Below are positions 26,364 to 33,851 of a stretch of DNA of 37,227 bases, in pieces (position 1 is the first letter of the stretch; each line of letters starts with the position of its first letter). The stretch covers positions 1 to 37,227 of the forward strand of contig SHZR01000026.1 of the NCBI GenBank assembly GCA_009692205.1. Reading direction: 5' to 3'. The notes under the pieces were generated by a model. That model did no database searches. It worked only from the letters and a program-made list of their open reading frames with translations, and was not told the DNA's origin. This DNA comes from Gemmatimonadota bacterium (GTDB taxonomy: Bacteria; Gemmatimonadota; Gemmatimonadetes; Longimicrobiales; Gaopeijiaceae). A program made the position numbers and the translations under genes.

Positions 26364-28292
26364 CTAGAAGACCCTGACTGCGATGAACGCTCCCACGTAG
26401 GCGAGCAGCAGCATGTACGCGAATTGCAGAGCGGGCCACTTCCAGCCGGCGGTCTCGCGACGCATGACCGCTACCGTCGACATGCACTGAAGCGCGAACA
26501 CGAAGAAGATCAGAAGGCCGATCGCGGCACCCGGCGTCAGGTCGCGACGGAGCGCCTCCTGCAACCCGAGCGAGTCGTCGGCCGTGTCCTCCACGCCGTA
26601 GATCGTGCCCAGCGTTCCAACGATCACCTCGCGCGCGGCCAGCGACGTCACGAGCCCGACGCCGATGCGCCAATTGAACCCGAGGGGCTCGATCGCGGGC
26701 TCGATCAACTGCCCCATGCGCCCGAGCGCGCTGTCGTCGATGGGCGGCGGCCCGCCCTCGCTCCGCGGGAACTGCGTGAGCGTCCACAACACGATCGCGA
26801 CCGCGAAGATGATCGTGCCCGCGCGCCGCAGGAAGACTCGACTCCGGTCGAGCAGTCGGAGCCCGAGCGAGCGCGGGGAAGGCAGTCGATACGGCGGGAG
26901 CTCCATGAGGAACGACGACGGCTTGGCCCTCAGAAGCGTGCGCTTGAGCAGGAACGCCGTGCCCACAGCGGCGAGGATGCCGAGCCCGTAGAGACCGAGC
27001 AACACCGCGGCCCTCTGGCCCAGGAACGGTCCGAGCAGCGGGCGGTCGGGGATGAACGCCGCGATGAGCAGAGCGTACACCGGCAGCCTGGCCGAGCACG
27101 TCATGAAGGGCGTGACGAAGATCGTCGCGATTCGGTCGCGCTCGTCGTCCACCGTCCGGGCAGCGAGGATCGCCGGGATGGCGCAGGCATACCCCGACAG
27201 CAGCGGCAAGAAGGCCCGGCCCTGAAGCCCCACGCGGTACATCATGCGATCCGCGATCACCGCGGCCCGCGCCATATACCCCGAGTCCTCGAGGATGCCG
27301 AGGAAGAGGAACAGGATCAGGATCTGTGGGAGGAAGACCACCACCGAGCCCACGCCGGCCCAGATGCCGTCGACGAGAAGCGAGCGGAACCAGGCGTCGG
27401 GAAGCGTCGCCGCGATCCAATCCCCAGAAGTCGAAACGACGACATCCACGCCGTCGATGAGCGGCGTCGCCCACGCGAACATCGCCTGAAAGACGACCAG
27501 CACGACCGCCAGGAATACGAGCGGCCCCCAGACCCGGTGCAGACAGATCGCATCGAGCCGTTCGCTCGCGAGGGACGGCCCTGGAGGCACGAAGCCCGCC
27601 TCTGTCACGATGCCCCGCACGCGACGACGGCGCTCCGCGAACGCATCCATCATCGGGAGCACGGTCCCATGCGGAACGTTGGTGACCGCGCGCCCATGCG
27701 GACCAGCCGTGCGGCTTGCGACGCCCGCGAGAAAGCTTCGGACGGCATCGATACCTGCGCCTTCGCGCGCATCCGTACGGATCACCTCGACGACGCCGAG
27801 TCGGGCCGCGAGTACCGCGTCGTCGACTCTCCCGCCGCGCGCCTCCAGCTCGTCGCACATATTGAGGACGAGCAGCGTGGGCAGGTCGAGCTCGAGCACG
27901 GGCTCGACGAGCATGAGCTGGCTCTCGAGCCGCGTGGAGTCCACGATGAGGACGAGCGCGTCGGGGCTGCGAAGCCCCTCGATCCGGCCCTCGAGCACGT
28001 CGCGCGTGATCTTCTCGTCGAGCGTCCGGGCGGAGAACCCGTGCACGCCGGGGAGGTCGACCAAATCGACCGAGCGCTCCGCGTCGACCTGCACGCGCCC
28101 GACATGCTTCTCGACGGTGACGCCCGGATAGTTGGCGACCTTCTGGCGGAGACCTGTCAGTCGGTTGAAGAGCGTCGTCTTGCCGGAGTTCGGAGGGCCG
28201 ATCAGCGCGACGAGGGGGCCACCGGGATCGTCGAGCAGGGTCGTGGCCGACGCGGTGCCTGGCCCTTCGCCCTCGCAGTGCGCCTCACCCAC
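26364..28292 (-). CDS. feoB: Ferrous iron transporter FeoB, canonical gate type
   Basis: The 642-aa protein has an N-terminal small GTPase domain: G1 G-P-P-N-S-G-K-T at 32-39, the switch V-A-N-Y-P-G-V-T-V-E, G3 D-L-P-G-V-H-G-F and G4 N-M-C-D. A membrane part with about ten helices follows. The first gate carries T-P-F-M-T-C-S-A-R-L-P-V-Y, the classic FeoB signature with the metal-contacting Cys. The second part has L-E-L-P-P-Y-R-L-P. FeoB imports Fe(II) across the inner membrane with GTP. The gene lies directly after the small FeoA (15-nt gap). GTG at 28292 is chosen because the GTPase begins shortly after it. Length is short compared with the 770 aa of E. coli FeoB. Confidence 0.9.
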   Translation of the reverse strand: MGEAHCEGEGPGTASATTLLDDPGGPLVALIGPPNSGKTTLFNRLTGLRQKVANYPGVTVEKHVGRVQVDAERSVDLVDLPGVHGFSARTLDEKITRDVLEGRIEGLRSPDALVLIVDSTRLESQLMLVEPVLELDLPTLLVLNMCDELEARGGRVDDAVLAARLGVVEVIRTDAREGAGIDAVRSFLAGVASRTAGPHGRAVTNVPHGTVLPMMDAFAERRRRVRGIVTEAGFVPPGPSLASERLDAICLHRVWGPLVFLAVVLVVFQAMFAWATPLIDGVDVVVSTSGDWIAATLPDAWFRSLLVDGIWAGVGSVVVFLPQILILFLFLGILEDSGYMARAAVIADRMMYRVGLQGRAFLPLLSGYACAIPAILAARTVDDERDRIATIFVTPFMTCSARLPVYALLIAAFIPDRPLLGPFLGQRAAVLLGLYGLGILAAVGTAFLLKRTLLRAKPSSFLMELPPYRLPSPRSLGLRLLDRSRVFLRRAGTIIFAVAIVLWTLTQFPRSEGGPPPIDDSALGRMGQLIEPAIEPLGFNWRIGVGLVTSLAAREVIVGTLGTIYGVEDTADDSLGLQEALRRDLTPGAAIGLLIFFVFALQCMSTVAVMRRETAGWKWPALQFAYMLLLAYVGAFIAVRVF

Positions 28293-28307
28293 GCGGGAGG
28301 ACGCGCC

Positions 28308-28556
28308 TCAGCCCACTTCCTGGAGCGAAGTGAGGAGGCGCACGCAAAGGCAGGCCGCCGTCTCCCGCCGCAGGGCTAGCAGCGAGCCGTCGACGGATAC
28401 GATCGCGTGGCCCGACGGGGAGGATCTCACCGGACAGATGCGGCACCCCGGCAGCACCCCGCGCTCGAGCAAGGGCTCGGCCTGATCGGCCGGAAGGTCG
28501 ATGCTCACGAGCTCGACCGTCTGGCGCAGCGGGATGGAGGGGAGTCGCAGGTCCAA
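28308..28556 (-). CDS. feoA: FeoA-domain protein
   Basis: An 82-aa SH3-like FeoA protein: L-P-S-I-P-L-R-Q-T-V-E-L-V-S-I, then L-L-E-R-G-V-L-P-G-C-R-I, G-H-A-I-V-S-V-D-G-S-L-L-A-L-R-R-E-T-A. These match the beta strands and the typical L-x-x-x-G-(I/L)-x-(P/E)-G-x turn of FeoA. FeoA is a small cytoplasmic partner of FeoB. The frame opens at TTG 28616, but that start would place an imperfect palindrome (28595-28615) inside the coding region and would add an unlike head, so TTG at 28556 is preferred. It has no strong ribosome site, so the start is uncertain. The gene is 15 nt from feoB1. Confidence 0.8.
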   Translation of the reverse strand: MDLRLPSIPLRQTVELVSIDLPADQAEPLLERGVLPGCRICPVRSSPSGHAIVSVDGSLLALRRETAACLCVRLLTSLQEVG

Positions 28557-28594
28557 GGGCTTACTTAGTGAAACGAATGGTGAGGCGAGTGGGC

Positions 28595-28615
28595 TGAGAA
28601 TGAAATTGACTCTCA
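28595..28615 (-). promoter_or_regulatory. Imperfect palindromic operator upstream of feoA
   Basis: A 21-bp inverted repeat has arms TGAGAATGAA and TTGACTCTCA with one central base; eight of ten arm positions pair. It sits in front of the preferred feoA start, where a metalloregulator could block transcription. The arms differ from the regulator-gene palindrome at 31946, so another repressor, such as a Fur-type protein, may use it. Confidence 0.35.
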
Positions 28616-28661
28616 ACCAACCTAGGCGGCCCCAACCCGGCGCGAAAGGGGCCAGAGATGG

Positions 28662-30884
28662 CTAGGCGGCCACCAATCGCCACACCTGCGCCACCAGGAA
28701 GCACACGGTGAATCCCATCGCGAGCGGAAGCGCCGTGGCCAACGTGGTCCATTTGGCGCTCCGCGTCTCCTGGAAGATCGTGTAGATCGTCGTCGAGCAC
28801 GGGTTATGGAGGAGGCTGAAGAGCATCAGGTTGACCCCCGTGAGGAGCGTCCACCCCCCGGCGCGCAGGAGCTCTGAGGTCGCACCGACCGAGTCCGCCT
28901 CGAACATGACGCCGGCGCCGGAGCCACCCGCCAGGCCCCCCGTCAGGACGGTGAGCATGAGGACGGTCGGAATCACGATCTCGTTCGCAGGGATGGCGAC
29001 CACGTACGCGAGCAGGATCACGCCGTTCAGGCCGAGCAGGAGCCCGACCGGATTGAGCCAGCCGACCAAGTGCTGCGCGAGGCTCTCACCCCCGAAGGAG
29101 ATGTTGGCGATGAGCCAGATCACCGCGCCCGCAGGAGCGGCGAAAACCACCGCCCTCCAGAGGACGATCAGCGTCCGATCGATGATCGACGTGTAGAGCG
29201 TCTGCAGGATGCGCGGCGGCCGGTAGGGCGGAAGCTCGAGGCTGAAGCTCGTCGCCTCTCCCCGCAGCACGGTCCGGGAGAGCAGCCAGGAGGAGAGGAA
29301 CATCATCGTGATGCCGAGCAGCGCGATGCCCACGACCGCCGCGGCGCTCACAAGACCGCCCAGGCTCGCCGGCGCGAGGGCACCGATGAAGATCGTCGCG
29401 ATCAGGATCTGCGTCGGCCAACGCCCGTTGCATAGCGAGAAGTTGTTCGTGATGATCGCGATCAGGCGCTCGCGCGGGCTGTCGATCACGCGCGTCGCCA
29501 CGACGCCCGCGGCGTTGCAGCCGAACCCCATGCACATGGTAAGCGCCTGCTTGCCGTGCGCGCCGGCCTTCTTGAAGAGCGCGTCCAGGTTGAACGCGAC
29601 CCTCGGCAGGTAGCCGAAGTCTTCGAGTAGCGTGAAAACCGGGAAGAAGATGGCCATCGGAGGCAGCATGACGGCGATGACCCACGCGGTCGCGAGGTAG
29701 ACGCCATCCAGGACGAATCCACTCAACCACCAGGGCACGGAGGCAGCCGCGGCGACCCCGTTGAGCCACGGGTGCACCGTACCGATGAGAAGCGTGGCGA
29801 GCATGCCGGAGGGGACGTTGGCCCCCTCGATCGTGATCCAGAACACGATCGCCAGGATGAGCAGCATGAGCGGGAAGCCGAACACCCGGCTCGTCAGCGC
29901 CTTGTCGAGCTTGCGGTCGAACGCGAAGCCGGCACGCTTCAGGCCCGTCATCTGGGCACGGCCAGCCACCTCCTCTGCCGCATCGTAGCTGTGCTGGGTG
30001 ACCACGTCGTGGAAGTCGGTCGGCAGGTCCCAGCGCCACCGCGTCGCCGCGTCGAGGAGGCGTTGACGGTCGGCCTCCGGCGGCGGCGCGTGCACTGCCT
30101 CCTGGCTTCCGCTGGCGAGCTGACCCAACTCTCCGGAGCGCACCGCCTCCTGGACCGCCTCGTCGGCGTTGAGGAGCCTGAGTGCCACCCACCGCGAGTT
30201 CGGCACCTCGGGATACACCGACTCGACGACCGGCGCCAGGCCGACCACCGCGCGTTCCACGTCCGGTGCGTAGCGACCCGCGCGGAATGGGGATGTCGTC
30301 CGCGTCCCTGCCGCCACGTCGAGGGCCGCGGAGATGAGCTCGTCGATGCCGGAGTCCTGGCGCGCCACGCCGGGAATCACCGGCACACCGAGCTCCTTCT
30401 CGAGTCGCACCGGGTCGACCGCCACTCCGTGCCGGCGCGCCTCGTCCATCAGGTTCAGGAAGACGACCACCCGGTCCGTGATCTCGAGGATCTGGAGGAC
30501 CAGGTTGAGGTTGCGCTCGAGCCGCGTGGCGTCGACCACCACCACGGTGACGTCCGGGCGGCCGAAGAGGACGAAGTCCCGAGCTACCTCTTCATCCACG
30601 CTGCCCGCCTGCAGGGAATACGTCCCGGGAAGATCCACGATCTTGACGCGCTTGCCGTCGTGCTCGAACGCGCCCTCGGCCCTCACCACGGTCTTGCCGG
30701 GCCAGTTGCCGGTATGCTGCCTGAGTCCCGTCAGAGCATTGAAGACCGTGCTCTTGCCGGTGTTGGGGTTACCGGCGAGCGCGATCAGGTAGTCCCACCG
30801 GTCGGGGCTGAGACCCAGCCGGACGAGACTCTTGGTACGGTGCTCCGCGCAGGAGCCGCACGAATCCAAGGCGAGGCTGGCCAT
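28662..30884 (-). CDS. feoB2: FeoB-type metal transporter, NNF-CNGR gate type
   Basis: The 740-aa protein carries two N-terminal Cys (Cys9 and Cys12 in D-S-C-G-S-C-A-E-H). A FeoB GTPase domain follows, with G1 G-N-P-N-T-G-K-S at 38-45, H-T-G-N-W-P-G-K-T-V, D-L-P-G-T-Y-S and N-L-M-D. A helical middle domain and about ten membrane helices follow. The gate motif is N-N-F-S-L-C-N-G-R-W-P instead of P-F-M-x-C-S-A-R-L-P. This marks the second FeoB clade; a member in Porphyromonas gingivalis was reported to import manganese. ATG at 30884 shares its A with the regulator's stop (TGATG), so the two are coupled. Fe versus Mn use is not settled by the sequence. Confidence 0.88.
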   Translation of the reverse strand: MASLALDSCGSCAEHRTKSLVRLGLSPDRWDYLIALAGNPNTGKSTVFNALTGLRQHTGNWPGKTVVRAEGAFEHDGKRVKIVDLPGTYSLQAGSVDEEVARDFVLFGRPDVTVVVVDATRLERNLNLVLQILEITDRVVVFLNLMDEARRHGVAVDPVRLEKELGVPVIPGVARQDSGIDELISAALDVAAGTRTTSPFRAGRYAPDVERAVVGLAPVVESVYPEVPNSRWVALRLLNADEAVQEAVRSGELGQLASGSQEAVHAPPPEADRQRLLDAATRWRWDLPTDFHDVVTQHSYDAAEEVAGRAQMTGLKRAGFAFDRKLDKALTSRVFGFPLMLLILAIVFWITIEGANVPSGMLATLLIGTVHPWLNGVAAAASVPWWLSGFVLDGVYLATAWVIAVMLPPMAIFFPVFTLLEDFGYLPRVAFNLDALFKKAGAHGKQALTMCMGFGCNAAGVVATRVIDSPRERLIAIITNNFSLCNGRWPTQILIATIFIGALAPASLGGLVSAAAVVGIALLGITMMFLSSWLLSRTVLRGEATSFSLELPPYRPPRILQTLYTSIIDRTLIVLWRAVVFAAPAGAVIWLIANISFGGESLAQHLVGWLNPVGLLLGLNGVILLAYVVAIPANEIVIPTVLMLTVLTGGLAGGSGAGVMFEADSVGATSELLRAGGWTLLTGVNLMLFSLLHNPCSTTIYTIFQETRSAKWTTLATALPLAMGFTVCFLVAQVWRLVAA

Positions 30885-31924
30885 CAGCCGACCGCCTCCA
30901 TGGCTTGGACGACGCGTTCGATCCGGATCCACTCGGCCTGCTCGCGCCGCAGCGCGATGAGCGCGCCCCGGATGCGATATGCCACGGGGTCCCCACCCGC
31001 GCTGACGAGTTCGGGCACGATCTCGGTTCCTTTCACGACGCCGAGGTCGAGTAGCCGCCTACGCTGGGACCCTCGGCAGGCCGGAGAGAGATCCACGACC
31101 CGCCCGCCGTCGCCCAGCGAGAGGTCGAGCAGCGTCTCCGCGGGCCGGTCGGCCGATGCGCCCGCCGGTAGATGGCGTACCGAGACGTTGCGAGCGACCA
31201 CGGCGGCGATGGGCCACTCACGGCCGCGCGCGCGTACGAGCACCATCCGGTCGGAGCGCTCGAGCACGTCGAGACGCGCCCCGAGGCCGAGGCCGTCCGC
31301 GAGAAGAGCGTCGTAGATCTCGCGCGGCTCGTCTTCCAGGTGCACGATCTCGACGGTGCGGCCTGGCCCGGCGCCCGCGAGGGTGAGGCGCTCGACCTCG
31401 GGTAGCTCGCCCCCCGGGGTCGGGATCGGGTCCCCGTGGGGGTCCCAGGCGGGATGACCCAGCCGGGCAGCCAGTTCCTCCGCCTCCGCAGCAGAGAGCG
31501 CGTGCTCCATCAGGTCCGCCTCGGCGTGCCACTCCCCCGGGGGCACACCGGTGCGGTCGGCGAGATAGCGCTCCCACAGCCGATGCGTGCGAACCAGCCT
31601 GAGCGCTGAGTCCCGCCCGTGGTCGGTGAGCCGCGGGCCCGCCTCTTCCGAGCGCACGAGCCCCAGGTCGACGAGGCGAGAGAGGAGCCCCACGGCCTTC
31701 CCGGTCGACACCTCGAGCTGGCCCGCGATGCTCTCGAGCGTACTGATGCGCCCGATGCTCTCGCACGTGTACACGTACTTCAGGGCATCCTCAACGAGCA
31801 CCCGCTCGGTGTGCCGCGACGCCCGGGCGACGCGCGCCACCAGCCCGACCCGAGGCCACGCGAGCAGCGCGGCGACCGCGACCAGGGCCGCGAACACGAG
31901 GAGTGCGAGTCGGGGGTCCACCAT
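30884..31924 (-). CDS. Membrane-anchored DtxR/MntR-type regulator with two FeoA domains
   Basis: The 346-aa protein starts at ATG 31924. Residues 4-23 form a hydrophobic helix (P-R-L-A-L-L-V-F-A-A-L-V-A-V). A winged helix-turn-helix lies at about 45-95. The dimer/metal domain has H114 and E118 (R-T-H-R-L-W-E-R) and H133, D137, E140 and H141 (W-H-A-E-A-D-L-M-E-H). D46 (V-E-D-A-L-K-Y) aligns with Asp8 of MntR and D137 replaces the Cys102 of DtxR, favouring Mn. The MntR Glu11 position is Lys here. Two FeoA-like SH3 domains follow (about 165-241 and 262-337). It represses transcription when metal-loaded. It is coupled to feoB2, and an operator lies 21 nt before the ATG. Confidence 0.85.
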   Translation of the reverse strand: MVDPRLALLVFAALVAVAALLAWPRVGLVARVARASRHTERVLVEDALKYVYTCESIGRISTLESIAGQLEVSTGKAVGLLSRLVDLGLVRSEEAGPRLTDHGRDSALRLVRTHRLWERYLADRTGVPPGEWHAEADLMEHALSAAEAEELAARLGHPAWDPHGDPIPTPGGELPEVERLTLAGAGPGRTVEIVHLEDEPREIYDALLADGLGLGARLDVLERSDRMVLVRARGREWPIAAVVARNVSVRHLPAGASADRPAETLLDLSLGDGGRVVDLSPACRGSQRRRLLDLGVVKGTEIVPELVSAGGDPVAYRIRGALIALRREQAEWIRIERVVQAMEAVG

Positions 31925-31945
31925 ACTGCGAAAGACCTTTGGAAT

Positions 31946-31967
31946 ATTTTTAGGCGCGACTAAAAAT
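31946..31967. promoter_or_regulatory. Perfect palindromic metalloregulator operator
   Basis: The arms ATTTTTAG (31946-31953) and CTAAAAAT (31960-31967) are exact complements around GCGCGA. Length and TTAG...CTAA core resemble DtxR/MntR/SirR-type boxes. It is unusually AT-rich for this DNA and lies between the divergent regulator and ZIP-like genes, so a single site could control both. Binding by the adjacent regulator is inference. Confidence 0.7.
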
Positions 31968-31994
31968 GATGCAGGAGACCTCGGTGTCAAGCGG

Positions 31995-32696
31995 GTGGTG
32001 TGCCCCGTGCTTGCCGCCGACTGGGGCGGCAGCGAAGCTCTCTGCCATGGATCGTTGCGGACGGAATGGCTGCGGGCCCGGCGCTGCTTGGGGTACCTGA
32101 TCGCCGCGCTCGCGGCGCCCGCCGCAGGCCCTCTGCTCTATCGGCTCCTCCATGAGCGTCCGCGGGCGGCTCGGATCCTCGACAGCTTCGTGTACGTGGC
32201 CGTGCCGCTGCTCGTCGCGTGGCAGGTGGTGCCGGACGCCTGGCAACGCAGGAGCGTCCTTCCCCTTCTTGCCGTCGGTGCCGGCGTCCTGATCCCCACG
32301 TGGATCGAGCGCGCCTCCCACGCCCTTCGGCACCGCACCGACGCGTTCGCCCTCGTCGTCGGGCTCTCCGGGCTGGTGCTCCACGCCCTGCTCGAGGGCG
32401 CGGCGCTGGCTCCTCTCGAGGAGGCGAGGCCCGCGGTCTCGTTCGCATTGGCCGTCACGCTCCATCGCGTTCTGGAGGGACTCGTCGTCTGGTGGCTCTT
32501 GCGCCCTCGCTACGGGATCGGCGTGGCGGTGGTGGGAGTCGGCGTCCTCCTCACGGCGACCCTGACCGGACTCGGGGTGGGACTGGAACTCCTCGCGGGC
32601 GTGGACGGCTCCGGAGTCGCGCTCTACCAAGCGCTCGTCGCCGGCTCGCTCGTGCACGTGGTCTTTCATCAGGGGCGTCATGACCACAGCCATTGA
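31995..32696 (+). CDS. ZIP-like divalent-metal permease
   Basis: A roughly 233-aa protein with about seven hydrophobic segments. Two of them carry the H-x-x-x-E-G pattern (L-H-A-L-L-E-G-A-A-L and L-H-R-V-L-E-G-L-V-V), like the metal-binding H-N-x-P-E-G of ZIP transmembrane helix 4. The C-terminus is His-rich (F-H-Q-G-R-H-D-H-S-H). ZIP proteins move Zn, Fe or Mn into the cytoplasm. The start is uncertain: GTG at 31995 or 31998, or TTG at 32055. None has a good ribosome site; AGGAG at 31973-31977 is too far upstream. It is divergent from the metalloregulator across the 31946-31967 operator, which supports a metal role. A small membrane protein of another kind cannot be excluded. Confidence 0.6.
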   Translation: MVCPVLAADWGGSEALCHGSLRTEWLRARRCLGYLIAALAAPAAGPLLYRLLHERPRAARILDSFVYVAVPLLVAWQVVPDAWQRRSVLPLLAVGAGVLIPTWIERASHALRHRTDAFALVVGLSGLVLHALLEGAALAPLEEARPAVSFALAVTLHRVLEGLVVWWLLRPRYGIGVAVVGVGVLLTATLTGLGVGLELLAGVDGSGVALYQALVAGSLVHVVFHQGRHDHSH

Positions 32697-32831
32697 GCGG
32701 CCGAGGCACGCGCGCGCGGCTGCTGGGAGCCGGGTCCGGCTGGCGCCCCGCCGGCCTGCCGCCGATGATTAGCTTCGCCTCGTGCCCCCGCTGATCCACT
32801 TCTTCCGTCGTCGCGAGAGGGTCTCGACGTG

Positions 32832-33851
32832 ATGAGCGCTCGCGCAGTCCTGCGCATGTCGGGACCGATGCTGGCCTGCGCGCTCCTCTCTCCGGCACTC
32901 GCGGCGCAGTCGACGTTCCAGGCCAGACTTTCCGCGGACACCGTCGACGTCGGCGAGGTGTTCGAGCTCCGCGTGCGTGTTCCAATCCCTGCCGGCAGCG
33001 TCGTCCACTTCCCGGACACGGTGGCGACGACGGAGGTGCTCGAGAGCGTCGGGCCCGTGCGGTGGAGCGCGGAGCCCGAACCCGCTGGGGGTGCGACGCT
33101 CACGCTCGCGTATCCGGTCATGGCGTACGGAGCGGGCATGGTTCCGGTCCCGGGCTTCGACGTCTTCGTCAGCCCTTCGGGAGGCGGAGGCGAGGGCGCG
33201 CTACTGCCGGGAGGGTCCGTCGTGGGAGCGTGGAACGCCGCACCCACGCGGGGCGCGGCCTACGTGCGTCCGCTCAGAGTCCCGCGCCGAGGCGTGTGGG
33301 TGACCCCAGTCTTCACGCCCGAGCAGGTCGAGGCGGGGATCGAGCCGATGCCGTCGGCCGACGTGCTCGGATCGAGTTGGCACTGGCCCTCCGCGGCGGC
33401 CGGCCTCCTTTTCACGAGCTTGCTGGCCGTCGTGGTCGTCCGGACCGCGCGTGCCCGGATGGAGCCGCGAGCGCGAAGCGCGCGTGACGGCACGCCGTGG
33501 ACACCCCAGGCGTCACGCCAGCACGCGCTCGCTGAGTTGGATCGGCTTCTCGAGGAGGGCCTGCACGCAAACGGCCGCACGCACGAGCTCTATACACGCA
33601 GCAGCTCGGTCGTGCGCCACTACGTGAAGCGGCTGAACCCGGAGTACTCGGCCGCCTTCACTAGCTCAGAGTTGATGGGCCGGCTGGGAGCCCGCCGCAC
33701 GAACAGGCACGAGAGCGCCGCGCTGTTCGAGCAGATGGGGACTGCAGAGGTCGTGAAGTTCGGGCGTCTCCGACCGGGAAGCAGGGAAGCTGAAGCGCAC
33801 GTGCGGTCGCTCCGCGCGTGGGTCGAAGGATCGGGCGGCACGCCGTGGTGA
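32832..33851 (+). CDS. batD: BatD-like exported protein
   Basis: The 339-aa product has a signal peptide (V-L-R-M-S-G-P-M-L-A-C-A-L-L-S-P-A-L-A-A-Q). An Ig-like beta domain begins A-R-L-S-A-D-T-V-D-V-G-E-V-F-E-L-R-V-R-V, as in BatD proteins. One membrane helix lies near residue 195-215 (A-A-G-L-L-F-T-S-L-L-A-V-V-V-V). The cytoplasmic C-terminal helical domain has L-Y-T-R-S-S-S-V-V-R-H-Y. It opens a four-gene bat operon. ATG at 32832 is preferred, with GAGAGGG about 10 nt upstream; GTG at 32829 is also in frame. It is shorter than the usual BatD (500-600 aa). The stop overlaps the BatA start as GTGA. Confidence 0.75.
   Translation: MSARAVLRMSGPMLACALLSPALAAQSTFQARLSADTVDVGEVFELRVRVPIPAGSVVHFPDTVATTEVLESVGPVRWSAEPEPAGGATLTLAYPVMAYGAGMVPVPGFDVFVSPSGGGGEGALLPGGSVVGAWNAAPTRGAAYVRPLRVPRRGVWVTPVFTPEQVEAGIEPMPSADVLGSSWHWPSAAAGLLFTSLLAVVVVRTARARMEPRARSARDGTPWTPQASRQHALAELDRLLEEGLHANGRTHELYTRSSSVVRHYVKRLNPEYSAAFTSSELMGRLGARRTNRHESAALFEQMGTAEVVKFGRLRPGSREAEAHVRSLRAWVEGSGGTPW

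Noticed and set aside
26424-28379. A 651-codon plus-strand frame opposite feoB1
   Set aside because: The minus strand encodes an unmistakable FeoB; the opposite frame is Arg/Glu/His-rich and featureless.
28595-28615. Interpretation of the palindrome as a canonical Fur box
   Set aside because: It has an inverted-repeat form but does not match the GATAAT-type consensus closely; it is reported only as a possible operator.
29772-31316. A 514-codon plus-strand frame opposite feoB2 and the regulator
   Set aside because: Shadow of two clear minus-strand genes; no domains are recognisable.
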